This document shows positions 1-8,962 of a stretch of DNA of 64,000 bases, piece after piece. The notes beneath the pieces are model-generated. The model searched no databases. It saw nothing but the letters and a program-made list of their open reading frames with translations, and was not told where the DNA came from. Where the stretch lies: positions 160,011-224,010 of the forward strand of contig ONDP01000001.1 of the NCBI GenBank assembly GCA_900316645.1. The letters are read 5' to 3'. This stretch comes from an uncultured Prevotellaceae bacterium (lineage in GTDB: Bacteria; Bacteroidota; Bacteroidia; Bacteroidales; Bacteroidaceae). A program made the position numbers and the translations under genes. Position 1 is the first letter of the stretch, and each line of letters opens with the position of its first letter.

Positions 1-1
1 C

Positions 2-565
2 CAGGTCAACCTGATGAACCCCAAAGTGATTGTCGGTGCCTTCATCGGAGCTATGGCAGCCTTCCTTTTCTGTGGTCTCACGATGGAAGCCGTAGGTCGC
101 GCTGCTCAGAAAATGGTGGTTGAGGTGCGTCGCCAGTTCAAGGAGATAGCCGGTATTCTGGAAGGCACAGGCACCCCCGATTACGGACGCTGTGTCGAGA
201 TATCCACCCGTGCCGCCCAACACGAAATGATATTCCCCTCCATTCTCGCCATCATCATCCCCATCGTCGTGGGTTGCGTCCTGGGTGTAGCCGGCGTACT
301 CGGTTTGCTTGTTGGCGGACTTGCCAGTGGTTTCACATTAGCCATCTTTATGGCCAATGCAGGAGGCTCATGGGACAATGCCAAGAAATATGTCGAAGAA
401 GGCAATTTTGGCGGCAAAGGCTCGTTTGCCCATAAGGCAACCATTGTTGGCGACACTGTTGGCGACCCCTTCAAAGACACCAGTGGTCCGTCGCTCAACA
501 TCCTGATCAAACTCATGTCAATGGTAAGCATTGTTATGGCTGGTCTAACCATTATGTTCATGTAA
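2..565 (+). CDS. hppA: Membrane-bound ion-translocating pyrophosphatase, C-terminal part
   Basis: The 5' end lies outside the window; the frame is open from base 2 to the stop at 563-565, giving 187 codons. The enzyme hydrolyses pyrophosphate and pumps H+ or Na+ across the inner membrane. Several hydrophobic helices are visible, together with the family-typical C-terminal motifs AGGSWDNAKKYVE and DTVGDPFKDTSGPSLNIL, which contain residues of the pyrophosphate/metal site. Ion specificity cannot be told from this part. An intrinsic terminator follows directly, so the gene ends its transcription unit. The family assignment is secure from these motifs. Confidence 0.95.
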   Translation, partial: QVNLMNPKVIVGAFIGAMAAFLFCGLTMEAVGRAAQKMVVEVRRQFKEIAGILEGTGTPDYGRCVEISTRAAQHEMIFPSILAIIIPIVVGCVLGVAGVLGLLVGGLASGFTLAIFMANAGGSWDNAKKYVEEGNFGGKGSFAHKATIVGDTVGDPFKDTSGPSLNILIKLMSMVSIVMAGLTIMFM

Positions 566-591
566 TTTGCTCATAAAACCATAAAAAACAG

Positions 592-621
592 GCTCCAACA
601 ACCATGTTGGGGCTTTTTTTT
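592..621 (+). terminator. Intrinsic terminator after hppA
   Basis: A 9-bp stem (592-600 with 605-613, one G-T pair) around a 4-base loop is followed by eight T residues. It sits 27 bases after the hppA stop. Confidence 0.85.
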
Positions 622-650
622 GGCTTTTTTTGAAAAAAGTTACGAAAAAG

Positions 651-682
651 TTTGTTGGATTCAAAAATAGTTAGTACCTTTG
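651..682 (+). promoter_or_regulatory. Bacteroidetes-type promoter of tRNA-Lys
   Basis: The -33 TTTG (651-654) is separated by 20 bases from the -7 TACCTTTG (675-682). The tRNA starts 21 bases after the -7 element. This matches the consensus of the Bacteroidetes primary sigma factor and is the clearest taxonomic marker at this end of the window. Confidence 0.85.
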
Positions 683-702
683 CAACCGCAAAACCAAAAG
701 AT

Positions 703-775
703 GCGCTTGTAGCTCAGTTGGTAGAGCACCTGACTCTTAATCAGGGTGTCCAGGGTTCGACCCCCTGCAGGCGTA
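703..775 (+). tRNA. tRNA-Lys (anticodon CTT)
   Basis: Full cloverleaf by hand: acceptor 703-709 with 768-774, D stem 712-715 with 724-727, anticodon stem 729-733 with 741-745, loop CTCTTAA with anticodon CTT at 736-738, T stem 751-755 with 763-767, T loop TTCGACC, discriminator A at 775. The CCA is not encoded. The acceptor stem contains wobble pairs at two positions. Confidence 0.95.
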
Positions 776-786
776 CAAAGGTGAAG

Positions 787-828
787 AAAGCGACGAACTG
801 TAAAAAAGTTTGTCGCTTTCCGTTTTTA
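787..828 (+). terminator. Intrinsic terminator of the tRNA-Lys unit
   Basis: A 13-bp inverted repeat (787-799 with 807-819, one G-T pair) is followed by CCG and five T residues. It begins 12 bases after the tRNA. Confidence 0.8.
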
Positions 829-847
829 TCAAGCTAAGTAAGAAATC

Positions 848-1117
848 TCACTTCTTCATCGCCCACCCTCTGGCGATGAAAGGCACCAGCTCTTCCTGCT
901 GTTTCACGCTCAGTTCGCACTCCATCGTCGCCATAGCCAACACGATGTCGCACCACATCACCTTCGTCTCCTCCTTCATCGGAGGCAGCTGCTGGTCGGG
1001 ATGGAGTCCCGTGTGCTTGCAGACGGTGTTGACGTAGGCACCAATCACCTTTGGTCCCTCGGGGTCCCATCGTGCCACGATTTGCCGAATCGTCCGACAC
1101 CCGTGCTTTTTGCTTGC
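848..1117 (-). pseudogene. Small orphan reading frame, probably 5'-truncated
   Basis: The minus frame is open for 89 codons from just after a TAA at 1118-1120 to a TGA at 848-850. No ATG start lies near the front: the first usable start is a GTG at 1078, and clear coding character (CRTIRQIVARWDPEGPKVIG) already exists upstream of it. This suggests a lost 5' end. The C-terminus ELSVKQQEELVPFIARGW is echoed by a 20-codon fragment at 29518-29580, so at least two copies of this family existed. I do not recognise a function. No promoter of the local type is seen for it. Confidence 0.4.
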
Positions 1118-1238
1118 TTATTAGTATCAACTACCGATTTCTACAGTGTGAAAGTGAACTGAGTTACGATTCCTGTGACAGGAAATTAGAATGAAAGAAT
1201 GAAGAAATAAAAAGAGAGCCAAAAAAAGTTAGATAAAG

Positions 1239-1270
1239 TTTGGCGAATCAGAAAATAATGCGTAACTTTG
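1239..1270 (+). promoter_or_regulatory. Promoter of rho
   Basis: TTTG (1239-1242), a 20-base spacer and TAACTTTG (1263-1270). It implies a leader of about 120 bases before the rho ATG at 1398. The leader holds a small hairpin (TGTTTC at 1329-1334 with GAAACA at 1342-1347). Rho leaders are often autoregulated, but nothing in the sequence proves it here. Confidence 0.85.
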
Positions 1271-1397
1271 CAAGCGAATTTAAAATTAGACCCCAACAAA
1301 GGGCGAGATTCAGTTCTTCAAAACAAGGTGTTTCCGCTCGCGAAACATTTCCACCCAACTTTTCAAAATAGAAGTTAAACGAATACACATTATTTAT

Positions 1398-3341
1398 ATG
1401 TATACAAAAAACGAATTAGAACAGATGGATATTCCCCAGTTGATGGAGATAGCCAACAGTCTCGGTGTTAAGGTGTCGCAGAACGACGAACTGGAGACCG
1501 TGATTTATGCGATTCTCGACAAGGCTGCCGAGGATTCGGCTGCCAACGGGGGTGCCACCAAACGTAAAAGAACTAGGATTGCCAAGAAGGATAACGCTAA
1601 GGTTTATACCGTGAACGGTGCCGAGGGCGAGAGCTTGGACCCTAAGGCTACAAAGTCTAAGAAGACGAAGCTGCCTTCGCTTGACGACTTGTTTGCTGAA
1701 GCTGACGCAAAGGCGAAGGAGGACGAGCAGAATGCGGCTAATGAGGCTGCTGCCGCCGAGGAAGAGGAGGTGAAACCTGCTCCCAAGAAGCGCGGACGTA
1801 AGTCGAAGAAGGAACTGGAGGAGATTGCTGCCCGTGAGGCTGCTGAAGCAGAGGCTCAAGCCAAGGCTGAAACGCAAGAGGCTGCCGAAGCCCCAGAGGC
1901 TGAGGAGGTGATTCCCGAGGCCAGCGGCGACACGTCGGCAGACATCGACCCGAAGGCTATTGAGGAACTGCAGGCCAAGATGGCACAACAGCAACCTGCA
2001 GCCAACCAAGGTGTGACTCCCGACGGTGTATGGGAGGGCGACCCAGGTGACGGAACAGATTTCATCACGGTGGTTGACTTGCCCATCGAGGACGGCGAGG
2101 CCATCCCTACCCTCGATATTTTCGATCGTCCGATGAACCAGGCTGCACAGACATCGAATATGGCCGACATGAATGCCTATGCACCCAGCAAGGCTTTCGG
2201 CGGCAATACGAAATACAACTTTGAGAACCTGATTGCCGGAAACGGTGTGCTGGAAATGCTGCAGGACGGATACGGCTTCCTGCGCTCAAGCGATTACAAC
2301 TACCTGTCGTCGCCCGACGATATCTATGTGAGCCAGCAACAGGTGAAACGCTACGGACTGAAGACCGGCGACGTGGTGGATTGCATGGTGCGCCCACCAC
2401 ACGACAACGAGAAATACTTCGCCATGACTGAGGTGAAGAGCATCAACGGCAGACTGCCGCAGGAAGTGCGCGACCGCGTGAGCTTCGAACACCTCACCCC
2501 ACTCTTCCCCGAAGAGAAATTCACACTCTGCGGCGACCCTGCCACTACGAATCCTTCGGTGCGCATCGTTGACCTGTTCTCGCCTATCGGTAAGGGACAG
2601 CGTGCGCTGATTGTGGCTCAGCCAAAGACGGGTAAGACCATCCTGATGAAGGATATTGCCAACGCCATTGCTGCCAACCATCCCGAGGCCTACATCATGA
2701 TGCTGCTCATCGACGAGCGCCCTGAGGAGGTGACGGATATGGCACGCACGGTGAATGCCGAGGTGATAGCATCAACATTCGACGAACCTGCAGACCGCCA
2801 CGTGAAGATAGCCGGTATCGTGCTGGAAAAGGCAAAGCGTATGGTGGAATGCGGACATGATGTCGTGATATTCCTCGACTCAATCACCCGACTGGCCCGT
2901 GCCTATAACACCGTAGCTCCTGCCAGCGGTAAGGTGCTGACGGGTGGTGTGGATGCCAATGCCCTGCAGAAGCCTAAGCGCTTCTTCGGTGCAGCCCGTA
3001 ACATTGAGGGAGGCGGTTCGCTGACTATCATTGCCACTGCCTTGACGGACACCGGTTCAAAGATGGACGAGGTGATATTCGAGGAATTCAAGGGTACGGG
3101 TAACTCAGAACTGCAACTCGACCGCATGCTGGCTAACAAGCGTGTTTATCCTGCTGTCAATCTGGTGCTGTCGTCAACACGTCGCGACGACCTGCTGCAG
3201 GATCCTACCACACTGAACCGCATGTGGATTATCCGCAAGTTTATTGCCGAGATGAACCCCATCGAGGCTATGAACACCGTTCGCGACCGTCTGGTGCAGA
3301 CGCGTTCGAACGAAGAATTTTTGCTGTCAATGAATGGTTAA
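1398..3341 (+). CDS. rho: Transcription termination factor Rho
   Basis: RNA-dependent hexameric ATPase that ends transcription. At 647 residues it is far longer than the roughly 420 of E. coli Rho. Residues 1-45 form the N-terminal helical domain. About residues 50-280 are a low-complexity, charged, Ala/Glu/Lys-rich insert with no evident fold. The RNA-binding cold-shock-like domain starts near 283 ([14 protein letters not shown]). The ATPase core has Walker [12 protein letters not shown] near residue 410, [12 protein letters not shown] and [15 protein letters not shown]. Long disordered Rho inserts are known in Bacteroidota and are reported to drive condensate formation in Bacteroides. Whether this one does so is inference. 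The ATG at 1398 follows a strong promoter and a 120-base leader; glyA begins 20 bases after the stop. Confidence 0.97.
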   Translation: MYTKNELEQMDIPQLMEIANSLGVKVSQNDELETVIYAILDKAAEDSAANGGATKRKRTRIAKKDNAKVYTVNGAEGESLDPKATKSKKTKLPSLDDLFAEADAKAKEDEQNAANEAAAAEEEEVKPAPKKRGRKSKKELEEIAAREAAEAEAQAKAETQEAAEAPEAEEVIPEASGDTSADIDPKAIEELQAKMAQQQPAANQGVTPDGVWEGDPGDGTDFITVVDLPIEDGEAIPTLDIFDRPMNQAAQTSNMADMNAYAPSKAFGGNTKYNFENLIAGNGVLEMLQDGYGFLRSSDYNYLSSPDDIYVSQQQVKRYGLKTGDVVDCMVRPPHDNEKYFAMTEVKSINGRLPQEVRDRVSFEHLTPLFPEEKFTLCGDPATTNPSVRIVDLFSPIGKGQRALIVAQPKTGKTILMKDIANAIAANHPEAYIMMLLIDERPEEVTDMARTVNAEVIASTFDEPADRHVKIAGIVLEKAKRMVECGHDVVIFLDSITRLARAYNTVAPASGKVLTGGVDANALQKPKRFFGAARNIEGGGSLTIIATALTDTGSKMDEVIFEEFKGTGNSELQLDRMLANKRVYPAVNLVLSSTRRDDLLQDPTTLNRMWIIRKFIAEMNPIEAMNTVRDRLVQTRSNEEFLLSMNG

Positions 3342-3361
3342 ACATACAAAACTAAATAGTA

Positions 3362-4642
3362 ATGGAAAGAGACAACACCATTTTTGAGCTCATTGAGAAA
3401 GAGCATCAACGTCAATTGAAAGGTATCGAACTGATTGCTTCGGAGAATTTCGTCAGCGATCAAGTAATGGAAGCTATGGGCAGCTATCTGACCAACAAGT
3501 ATGCCGAGGGTTATCCCGGTCATCGCTACTATGGCGGTTGCCAGGTAGTGGACGAAGTTGAGCAGCTGGCCATCGACCGCGTTTGCAAACTGTTCGGTGC
3601 CGAGTATGCTAACGTGCAGCCACACTCTGGTGCACAGGCTAATGCTGCAGTGCTGCTGGCAGTGCTGAAGCCAGGCGACACCTTCATGGGTATGAACCTG
3701 GATCACGGTGGTCACCTGTCGCACGGTTCACTGGTAAACACCAGCGGTATTCTGTATAAGCCCGTAGGTTACAACTTGAACAAGGAGACGGGACGCGTTG
3801 ACTATGACGAGATGGAGCGCCTGGCACTGGAGAACAAGCCAAAGCTGATTATCGGCGGCGGTTCTGCCTACAGCCGTGAGTGGGACTACAAGCGTATGCG
3901 TGAGATTGCCGACAAGGTGGGTGCACTGCTGATGATCGACATGGCTCACCCTGCAGGTCTGATTGCTGCAGGACTGCTGGACAATCCCGTAAAGTGGGCT
4001 CATATCGTGACTTCTACAACCCACAAGACACTGCGTGGTCCTCGTGGCGGTATCATTCTGTTGGGCAAGGACTTCGACAATCCTTGGGGATACACCACTC
4101 CAAAGGGTGTTGTGAAGAAGATGTCGCAACTCATCAACTCAGCCGTATTCCCCGGACAGCAGGGCGGTCCGCTGGAGCACGTTATCGCTGCCAAGGCTGT
4201 TGCCTTCGGCGAGGCGCTGCAACCCGAGTTCAAGGAGTGGGCTAAGCAGGTGCAGAAGAATGCCAAGGTGCTGGCAGAGGAACTGATCAAGCGCGGATTC
4301 ACCATCGTCAGCGGTGGTACCGACAACCACTCTATGCTGGTTGACCTGCGCTCGAAGTATCCTGAACTGACTGGTAAGGTGGCTGAGAACGCTCTCGTTG
4401 CTGCCGACATCACAGTAAACAAGAACATGGTGCCATTCGACACTCGTTCGGCATTCCAGACAAGTGGTATCCGTCTGGGTACTCCTGCCATCACCACACG
4501 TGGTGCGAAGGAAGACCTGATGGTGGAGATTGCTGCCCTCATCGAGGAAGTGCTCAACGCTCCTGAGGACGAGCAGGTAATTGCCAGCGTTCGTCAGCGC
4601 GTGAACGACCGCATGAAGGACTATCCACTGTTTGCGTATTAA
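3362..4642 (+). CDS. glyA: Serine hydroxymethyltransferase
   Basis: PLP enzyme converting serine and tetrahydrofolate to glycine and methylene-tetrahydrofolate, the main one-carbon source; cytoplasmic. At 426 residues it has normal length. Visible motifs are LIASENFVS at the N-terminus, [13 protein letters not shown] for substrate binding, and [14 protein letters not shown] carrying the PLP-binding lysine. It starts 20 bases after rho, so it may be partly co-transcribed. A structured non-coding stretch follows within 20 bases of the stop. Confidence 0.97.
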   Translation: MERDNTIFELIEKEHQRQLKGIELIASENFVSDQVMEAMGSYLTNKYAEGYPGHRYYGGCQVVDEVEQLAIDRVCKLFGAEYANVQPHSGAQANAAVLLAVLKPGDTFMGMNLDHGGHLSHGSLVNTSGILYKPVGYNLNKETGRVDYDEMERLALENKPKLIIGGGSAYSREWDYKRMREIADKVGALLMIDMAHPAGLIAAGLLDNPVKWAHIVTSTTHKTLRGPRGGIILLGKDFDNPWGYTTPKGVVKKMSQLINSAVFPGQQGGPLEHVIAAKAVAFGEALQPEFKEWAKQVQKNAKVLAEELIKRGFTIVSGGTDNHSMLVDLRSKYPELTGKVAENALVAADITVNKNMVPFDTRSAFQTSGIRLGTPAITTRGAKEDLMVEIAALIEEVLNAPEDEQVIASVRQRVNDRMKDYPLFAY

Positions 4643-4657
4643 CAGATAATTGAGAAA

Positions 4658-4850
4658 TAGGGGTCGTATCGATTCGATCGGGATACTCATCAAATTACAT
4701 TGAAAACTGAGTTGTTTCTTCTGCCAATGGCGGGCCACATCTCTCACAAGGAGAAGTTGTAAAACCGGTGGATTACAAAGGCTAAGAGCGCTCTTCATCT
4801 TATAACAAAGGAGTTTTCATCACATCCTCGGTACGATTCCCTTTTTTTTT
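4658..4850 (+). ncRNA. Candidate structured RNA, 6S-like
   Basis: The 242-base gap between glyA and ribE is not empty. Bases 4660-4672 can pair with 4828-4841 (13 pairs with one bulge), and GGAT and ACTC at 4681-4688 continue with ATCC (4824-4827) and GAGT (4811-4814). This encloses about 120 bases, including a small perfect hairpin AAGAGCGCTCTT (4784-4795), and a run of nine or ten T residues follows. One long rod of about 190 nt with a large central bubble, a side hairpin on the 3' strand and a T-run is the plan of 6S RNA. I see no perfect TAnnTTTG promoter in front (only TTTG at 4631-4634), so it could instead be processed from the glyA transcript or be a glyA 3' structure. Confidence 0.45.
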
Positions 4851-4878
4851 ATTGAGAATTGAGAATTGATAATTGAGA
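4851..4878 (+). repeat. 7-bp tandem repeat, four units
   Basis: Three perfect ATTGAGA units and one ATTGATA unit lie head to tail, ending six bases before the ribE ATG and abutting the T-run of the preceding RNA. They would form most of the ribE ribosome-binding region. This belongs to the heptamer family also seen at 11755, 29687, 30299, 33960, 53515 and 55441. Confidence 0.85.
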
Positions 4879-4884
4879 ATTAGC

Positions 4885-5493
4885 ATGTTTTCCGGTATTA
4901 TTGAGGAATTTGCCACTGTAGTAGGCATCAGGAAGGACAGGGAGAATATTGACTTCACCCTGAAGTGTTCGTTTGTGGACGAACTGGGTATCGACCAGAG
5001 CGTGGCTCACAACGGTGTTTGTCTGACTGTGGTCAGCATAGAGGACGGCACATACACCGTCACGGCGATGAAGGAAACACTGGACCGTTCGAATCTGGGA
5101 CTGCTGAAGGTGGGCGACAAGGTGAATGTGGAGCGCTCGATGATGATGAACGGACGATTGGACGGACACATCGTACAGGGCCATGTGGACGAGACGGCAC
5201 GATGCATTGCTGTGGAGGATGCCGACGGTTCGACGTACTTCACTTTCGAATACCAGGAGAACAAGGAAATGGCCTTGAACGGATATTTTACCGTTGATAA
5301 GGGTTCTGTAACGGTTAACGGCGTGTCGCTGACCGTTTGCAATCCCACGAAGAACACTTTCCAGGTGGCTATCATCCCCTACACTTTTGAACACACAAAT
5401 TTCTGTGATATCAAAGTGGGCAGTGTGGTCAATTTGGAGTTCGATATCATAGGAAAATACATAGCGAGACTGGTGCAAATATCAAAGAATTGA
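4885..5493 (+). CDS. ribE: Riboflavin synthase
   Basis: Catalyses dismutation of two 6,7-dimethyl-8-ribityllumazines to riboflavin, the last step of vitamin B2 synthesis. At 202 residues it carries the two tandem lumazine-binding domains of the family. The N-terminus is MFSGIIEEF, VAHNGVCLTV lies in domain 1, and GHVDETARC and VNGVSLTV mark domain 2. I chose the ATG at 4885 rather than an upstream TTG at 4873, because MFSGI is the universal family N-terminus and the TTG lies in the heptamer repeat. No FMN riboswitch is seen upstream. Other riboflavin genes are not in the window. Confidence 0.95.
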   Translation: MFSGIIEEFATVVGIRKDRENIDFTLKCSFVDELGIDQSVAHNGVCLTVVSIEDGTYTVTAMKETLDRSNLGLLKVGDKVNVERSMMMNGRLDGHIVQGHVDETARCIAVEDADGSTYFTFEYQENKEMALNGYFTVDKGSVTVNGVSLTVCNPTKNTFQVAIIPYTFEHTNFCDIKVGSVVNLEFDIIGKYIARLVQISKN

Positions 5494-5545
5494 TTTTTTT
5501 TCGAAAAAAAATGCCGAGAAATTTTCGTTTCCCACTGAAAATCAG

Positions 5546-5553
5546 TATCTTTG
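5546..5553 (+). promoter_or_regulatory. -7 element (TATCTTTG) of the HU gene
   Basis: TATCTTTG lies 58 bases before the HU ATG; TTTT at 5522-5525 stands at the -33 position with a 20-base spacer. It rules out the longer upstream reading frame that would start inside this element. Confidence 0.7.
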
Positions 5554-5610
5554 CAGTCCGAAAAAGAAAATAAGTTACAAGATAAACAATTTAAAGAGTT
5601 AATAATCAAG

Positions 5611-5886
5611 ATGACAAAGGCAGATATTATCAACAAGATTGTTGAGGACACAGGTCTTGCAAAAAAGGACGTAGCTGTCACTGTTGAAGCTTTTATGGAA
5701 GAGATACGCCATAGTATGGCTGTGGAGAAAGAGAATGTATATTTGCGTGGTTTCGGCACTTTCACTGTCAAGCATCGCGCTAAGAAGACAGCCCGCAATA
5801 TTTCCAAGAATACCACATTGGTGATTGACGCTCACGATTTCCCCGCTTTCAAGCCAGCCAAGAGTTTCATAGAAAAGATGAAATAA
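5611..5886 (+). CDS. HU/IHF-family DNA-binding protein
   Basis: A 91-residue histone-like protein that bends and compacts DNA as a dimer in the nucleoid. It starts MTKADIINKIVEDTGL and contains VYLRGFGTFTVKHRAKKTARN, the beta-arm hinge of the family. The usual GRNP tip is altered to TARNIS, which fits the divergent Bacteroidetes HU copies. The ATG at 5611 gives the canonical N-terminus. It is followed 29 bases later by a micro-protein gene, probably on the same transcript. Confidence 0.93.
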   Translation: MTKADIINKIVEDTGLAKKDVAVTVEAFMEEIRHSMAVEKENVYLRGFGTFTVKHRAKKTARNISKNTTLVIDAHDFPAFKPAKSFIEKMK

Positions 5887-5915
5887 ACATTAAACAATTT
5901 AAATATATTTAGATT

Positions 5916-6005
5916 ATGCCAAACGGAAAGAAAAAGAAGGGCCACAAGATGGCTACTCACAAGCGCAAGAAGAGACTGCGCAAGAATCGTCACAAGAGCA
6001 AGTAA
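5916..6005 (+). CDS. 29-residue COX24/AURKAIP1-like small ribosomal protein
   Basis: This tiny gene encodes MPNGKKKKGHK followed by MATHKRKKRLRKNRHKSK, about 60 percent Lys, Arg or His. The HKRKKRLRKNRHK core matches the AURKAIP1/COX24 type, which is related to mitochondrial mS38 and actinobacterial bS22 and binds the small ribosomal subunit near the decoding region. The assignment rests on the motif; the ribosomal role in this organism is inference from those relatives. It lies 29 bases after the HU gene and 103 bases before the RNase G start. Its size makes it easy to miss in automatic annotation. Confidence 0.75.
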   Translation: MPNGKKKKGHKMATHKRKKRLRKNRHKSK

Positions 6006-6108
6006 ATACTTGTTCATTATGAAGTAAAGAAATGAAAGGAGTGTACCAATAGATCTTTAACAAGAAAAGTTGGTGCACCCTTTCCGTAAAGAATCGAATC
6101 TACAAATC

Positions 6109-7686
6109 ATGACAAGTGAAGTAATCATTGACGTCCAGCCGAAAGAGATTTCGATAGCGCTGCTCGAAGACAAGGAACTGGTGGAATACCAGAACGAGAA
6201 ACGAGAGGCGTCGTTCTCTGTAGGCAACATCTATCTGGGCAAAGTCAAGAAACTGATGCCCGGATTGAACGCATGTTTCGTGGATGTGGGATCGGAACGC
6301 GATGCTTTCTTACACTATCTTGACTTGGGGACTCAATTCAGCTCTTATGAGAAGTACCTGAAACAGGTACAGAGTGACAGGAAGAAGCTTTTCCCTATTT
6401 CCAAAGCTTCAAGAATGCCCGACCTTCCCAAAGAAGGAAGTGTCCAGACCACGCTCAAGCAGGGACAGGAAATCATGGTGCAGGTGGTGAAAGAACCCAT
6501 CTCGACCAAAGGACCACGACTGACATGTGAACTGAGTTTCGCTGGCAGATATATGGTGCTGATCCCTTTCCAGGACAAGGTTTCCGTTTCCTCGAAGATT
6601 AAGAAAAGCGAAGAACGTACACGTCTGAAACAACTCGTACAAAGCATCAAACCTAAGAACTTCGGAGTGATTGTCAGAACATCTGCCGAAGGAAAGCGTG
6701 TGGCTGAGCTTGATGCTGAAATGAAAGTTTTACTGAAACGCTGGGATGATGCCATCGCAAAAGTGCAGAAGTCGACAACGACACCGGTGCTGGCTTTCGA
6801 AGAGACAGGAAGAGCCGTTGCCTTGTTGCGCGACCTCTTCGACCCCACCTATGACGGCATCTACGTCAACGATGCAGACATCTTCCAGCAAGTGAAGGAC
6901 TACGTCGGTCTCATTGCACCGGAGAAGCAGGAGATCGTCAAGCAATACACAGGCAATGTACCCATCTTCGACAATTTCAATGTCACCAAACAACTGAAGT
7001 CGTCGTTCGGACGGACCGTGAACTACAAACGTGGCGCCTATCTGATTATACAGCATACGGAAGCCATGCATGTAGTGGACGTGAACAGCGGTAACCGTAC
7101 CCGGGCTGAGAACGGACAGGAGGCGAACGCACTGGAAGTGAATCTGGGAGCAGCCGACGAGCTGGCTCGCCAGTTGCGTCTGCGTGACATGGGAGGAATC
7201 ATCGTGGTTGACTTCATCGACATGAACCTTGCAGAAGACCGCCAATTGCTTTACGAGCGGATGTGCAAGAACATGCAGAAGGATCGTGCACGCCATAACA
7301 TCCTTCCTCTGAGTAAGTTCGGACTGATGCAGATTACCCGTCAGCGCGTGCGTCCGGCAATGGACGTCAATGTGGAGGAAACATGTCCCACATGTTTCGG
7401 TAAGGGAAAAATCAAATCGTCAATCCTGTTTACTGATCAGTTAGAGAGCAAAATTGACCGCCTCGTCAATAAGATAGGCATCAAGTGTTTCTCACTACAC
7501 GTACATCCTTATGTCGCAGCCTATATCAACCAAGGCATCGTATCGCTGAAACGACGCTGGCAGATGAAATACGGCTGGGGAATCAGAATCGTTCCTTCGC
7601 AGAAACTGGCTTTCCTACAGTATGAGTTCTACGATAAGAACCGCCAGTTTATCGATATGCAGGAGGAAATAGAGACGAACGAATAG
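6109..7686 (+). CDS. rng: Ribonuclease E/G family endoribonuclease
   Basis: Single-strand endoribonuclease for rRNA maturation and mRNA turnover. At 525 residues it is the RNase G-like form without the long degradosome scaffold. An S1-type RNA-binding domain lies at about residues 35-125 (GNIYLGKVKKLMPGLNACFV). The catalytic centre carries the metal-binding aspartates in HVVDVNSG and IIVVDFIDM. The zinc-link CPTCFGKGK holds the dimer in the family. I chose the ATG at 6109, which gives the usual Bacteroidales start MTSEVIIDVQP; the frame is open further upstream to 6070 without conserved sequence. It stands 28 bases before the glycosyltransferase gene. Confidence 0.95.
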   Translation: MTSEVIIDVQPKEISIALLEDKELVEYQNEKREASFSVGNIYLGKVKKLMPGLNACFVDVGSERDAFLHYLDLGTQFSSYEKYLKQVQSDRKKLFPISKASRMPDLPKEGSVQTTLKQGQEIMVQVVKEPISTKGPRLTCELSFAGRYMVLIPFQDKVSVSSKIKKSEERTRLKQLVQSIKPKNFGVIVRTSAEGKRVAELDAEMKVLLKRWDDAIAKVQKSTTTPVLAFEETGRAVALLRDLFDPTYDGIYVNDADIFQQVKDYVGLIAPEKQEIVKQYTGNVPIFDNFNVTKQLKSSFGRTVNYKRGAYLIIQHTEAMHVVDVNSGNRTRAENGQEANALEVNLGAADELARQLRLRDMGGIIVVDFIDMNLAEDRQLLYERMCKNMQKDRARHNILPLSKFGLMQITRQRVRPAMDVNVEETCPTCFGKGKIKSSILFTDQLESKIDRLVNKIGIKCFSLHVHPYVAAYINQGIVSLKRRWQMKYGWGIRIVPSQKLAFLQYEFYDKNRQFIDMQEEIETNE

Positions 7687-7714
7687 TGTTGTCGGACTAA
7701 AAACCGTTATAGCC

Positions 7715-8893
7715 ATGCTGACACTGAAGGTGTTGTTTTGGATAAGCCTGATACTCGTGTTCTACACCTATCTGGGCTACGGCATGTTGCTCTGGCTGCT
7801 GGTGAGTATCAAAAGACTCGTTTACGGCAAGCCGAAGAAGCAGGAACTGCCTACGGGCGACGAACTGCCTGAGGTTACACTCATGATATGTGCCTACAAC
7901 GAACAGGACATCGTTGAATCCAAAATGGAAAACACCCATCAGATTGACTACCCGAAACTGAAGGTGGTGTGGGTGACTGACGGTTCGAACGACCAGACAA
8001 ACGACTATTTAGCTAAATACCACGATGTTGAGGTGATATACTCGCCTGAACGTCGTGGTAAAACTGCGGCACTCAATCATGGCCTCGCGCTGGTAAAAAG
8101 CGAACTGGTGGTGATGACTGATGCCAACACCATGTTGAACCCAGAGTCAATACAGGAAATCGTGCGTTGCTTCATGGATCCGAAAGTGGCTTGTGTAGCT
8201 GGCGAAAAACGCGTTGCAGCACGCCATGAGGGACAAGCTGCCGCTGAGAGTGAAGGACTCTACTGGAAATACGAGAGCACGCTGAAGCGATGGGACGGAG
8301 AACTGTATTCGGCTATGGGAGCAGCAGGCGAACTGTGCGCCATTCGCCGTTCACTCTATGAACCAATGCCTGAGAATGCCCTGCTCGACGACTTCGTGAT
8401 GTCGCTGAGGATGGTTGACAAAGGCTATAAAATTGCTTACACATCAGAAGCGTATGCAATGGAATACGGATCAGCCAACCTGGAAGAGGAATCAAAGCGT
8501 AAACGCAGAATAGCAGCAGGAGGTCTGCAGAGCATCTGGTGGTTGCGCAGCATGTTGAATCCGCTGCACCAACCGGTGGTTGCCTTCCAGTTTATTTCAC
8601 ATCGTGTGCTCCGTTGGAGCATCACACCTATTGCCCTGCTGTTGCTGATACCCCTGAATGTGCTGTTGGTATTTCTGAAGGCTGGTGCCGTCTATAACTG
8701 GATTTGGGTGCTCCAGATTCTGTTTTATATTGCTGCCTTCCTGGGCTATCTGCTCGAAAGGAAAGGCAAGAAGAACAAATTCCTGTATATCCCCTACTAC
8801 TTCCTGTTTATGAACCTGAATGTGTTTAAAGGTATGGCTTACTTGAAGAGTCACAAAAGCAGCGGAGCATGGGAAAAAGCAAAAAGAGGGTAA
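7715..8893 (+). CDS. Family 2 glycosyltransferase, membrane-bound
   Basis: A 392-residue protein with one N-terminal membrane helix, a cytoplasmic GT2 domain and two or three C-terminal helices. GT2 marks are LMICAYNEQDI for nucleotide binding, MTDANTMLNP (DxD-like metal site), GAAGELCAIRR, and LLDDFVMSLRM with the catalytic-base aspartate. RKRRIAAGG stands where processive synthases have QxxRW, so the enzyme resembles the cellulose/hyaluronan-synthase branch but lacks the full signature. Substrate and product cannot be told; no polysaccharide export gene is adjacent. It may share a transcript with RNase G. Confidence 0.88.
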   Translation: MLTLKVLFWISLILVFYTYLGYGMLLWLLVSIKRLVYGKPKKQELPTGDELPEVTLMICAYNEQDIVESKMENTHQIDYPKLKVVWVTDGSNDQTNDYLAKYHDVEVIYSPERRGKTAALNHGLALVKSELVVMTDANTMLNPESIQEIVRCFMDPKVACVAGEKRVAARHEGQAAAESEGLYWKYESTLKRWDGELYSAMGAAGELCAIRRSLYEPMPENALLDDFVMSLRMVDKGYKIAYTSEAYAMEYGSANLEEESKRKRRIAAGGLQSIWWLRSMLNPLHQPVVAFQFISHRVLRWSITPIALLLLIPLNVLLVFLKAGAVYNWIWVLQILFYIAAFLGYLLERKGKKNKFLYIPYYFLFMNLNVFKGMAYLKSHKSSGAWEKAKRG

Positions 8894-8908
8894 AAAATCT
8901 TTAAATTC

Positions 8909-8940
8909 CTTGGAGGATTTAAAAATATTTTATACTTTTG
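8909..8940 (+). promoter_or_regulatory. Promoter of the hybrid histidine kinase
   Basis: CTTG (8909-8912), a 20-base spacer and TACTTTTG (8933-8940), 22 bases before the ATG. Confidence 0.65.
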
Positions 8941-8962
8941 CAAAATCATATAGTGTTTTCAA

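Noticed and set aside
4643-4884. FMN riboswitch upstream of ribE
   Set aside because: None of the conserved FMN-riboswitch blocks (for example the AGGG...CCCTACCGGCGGT-type core) is present; the region folds as a long rod with a T-run.
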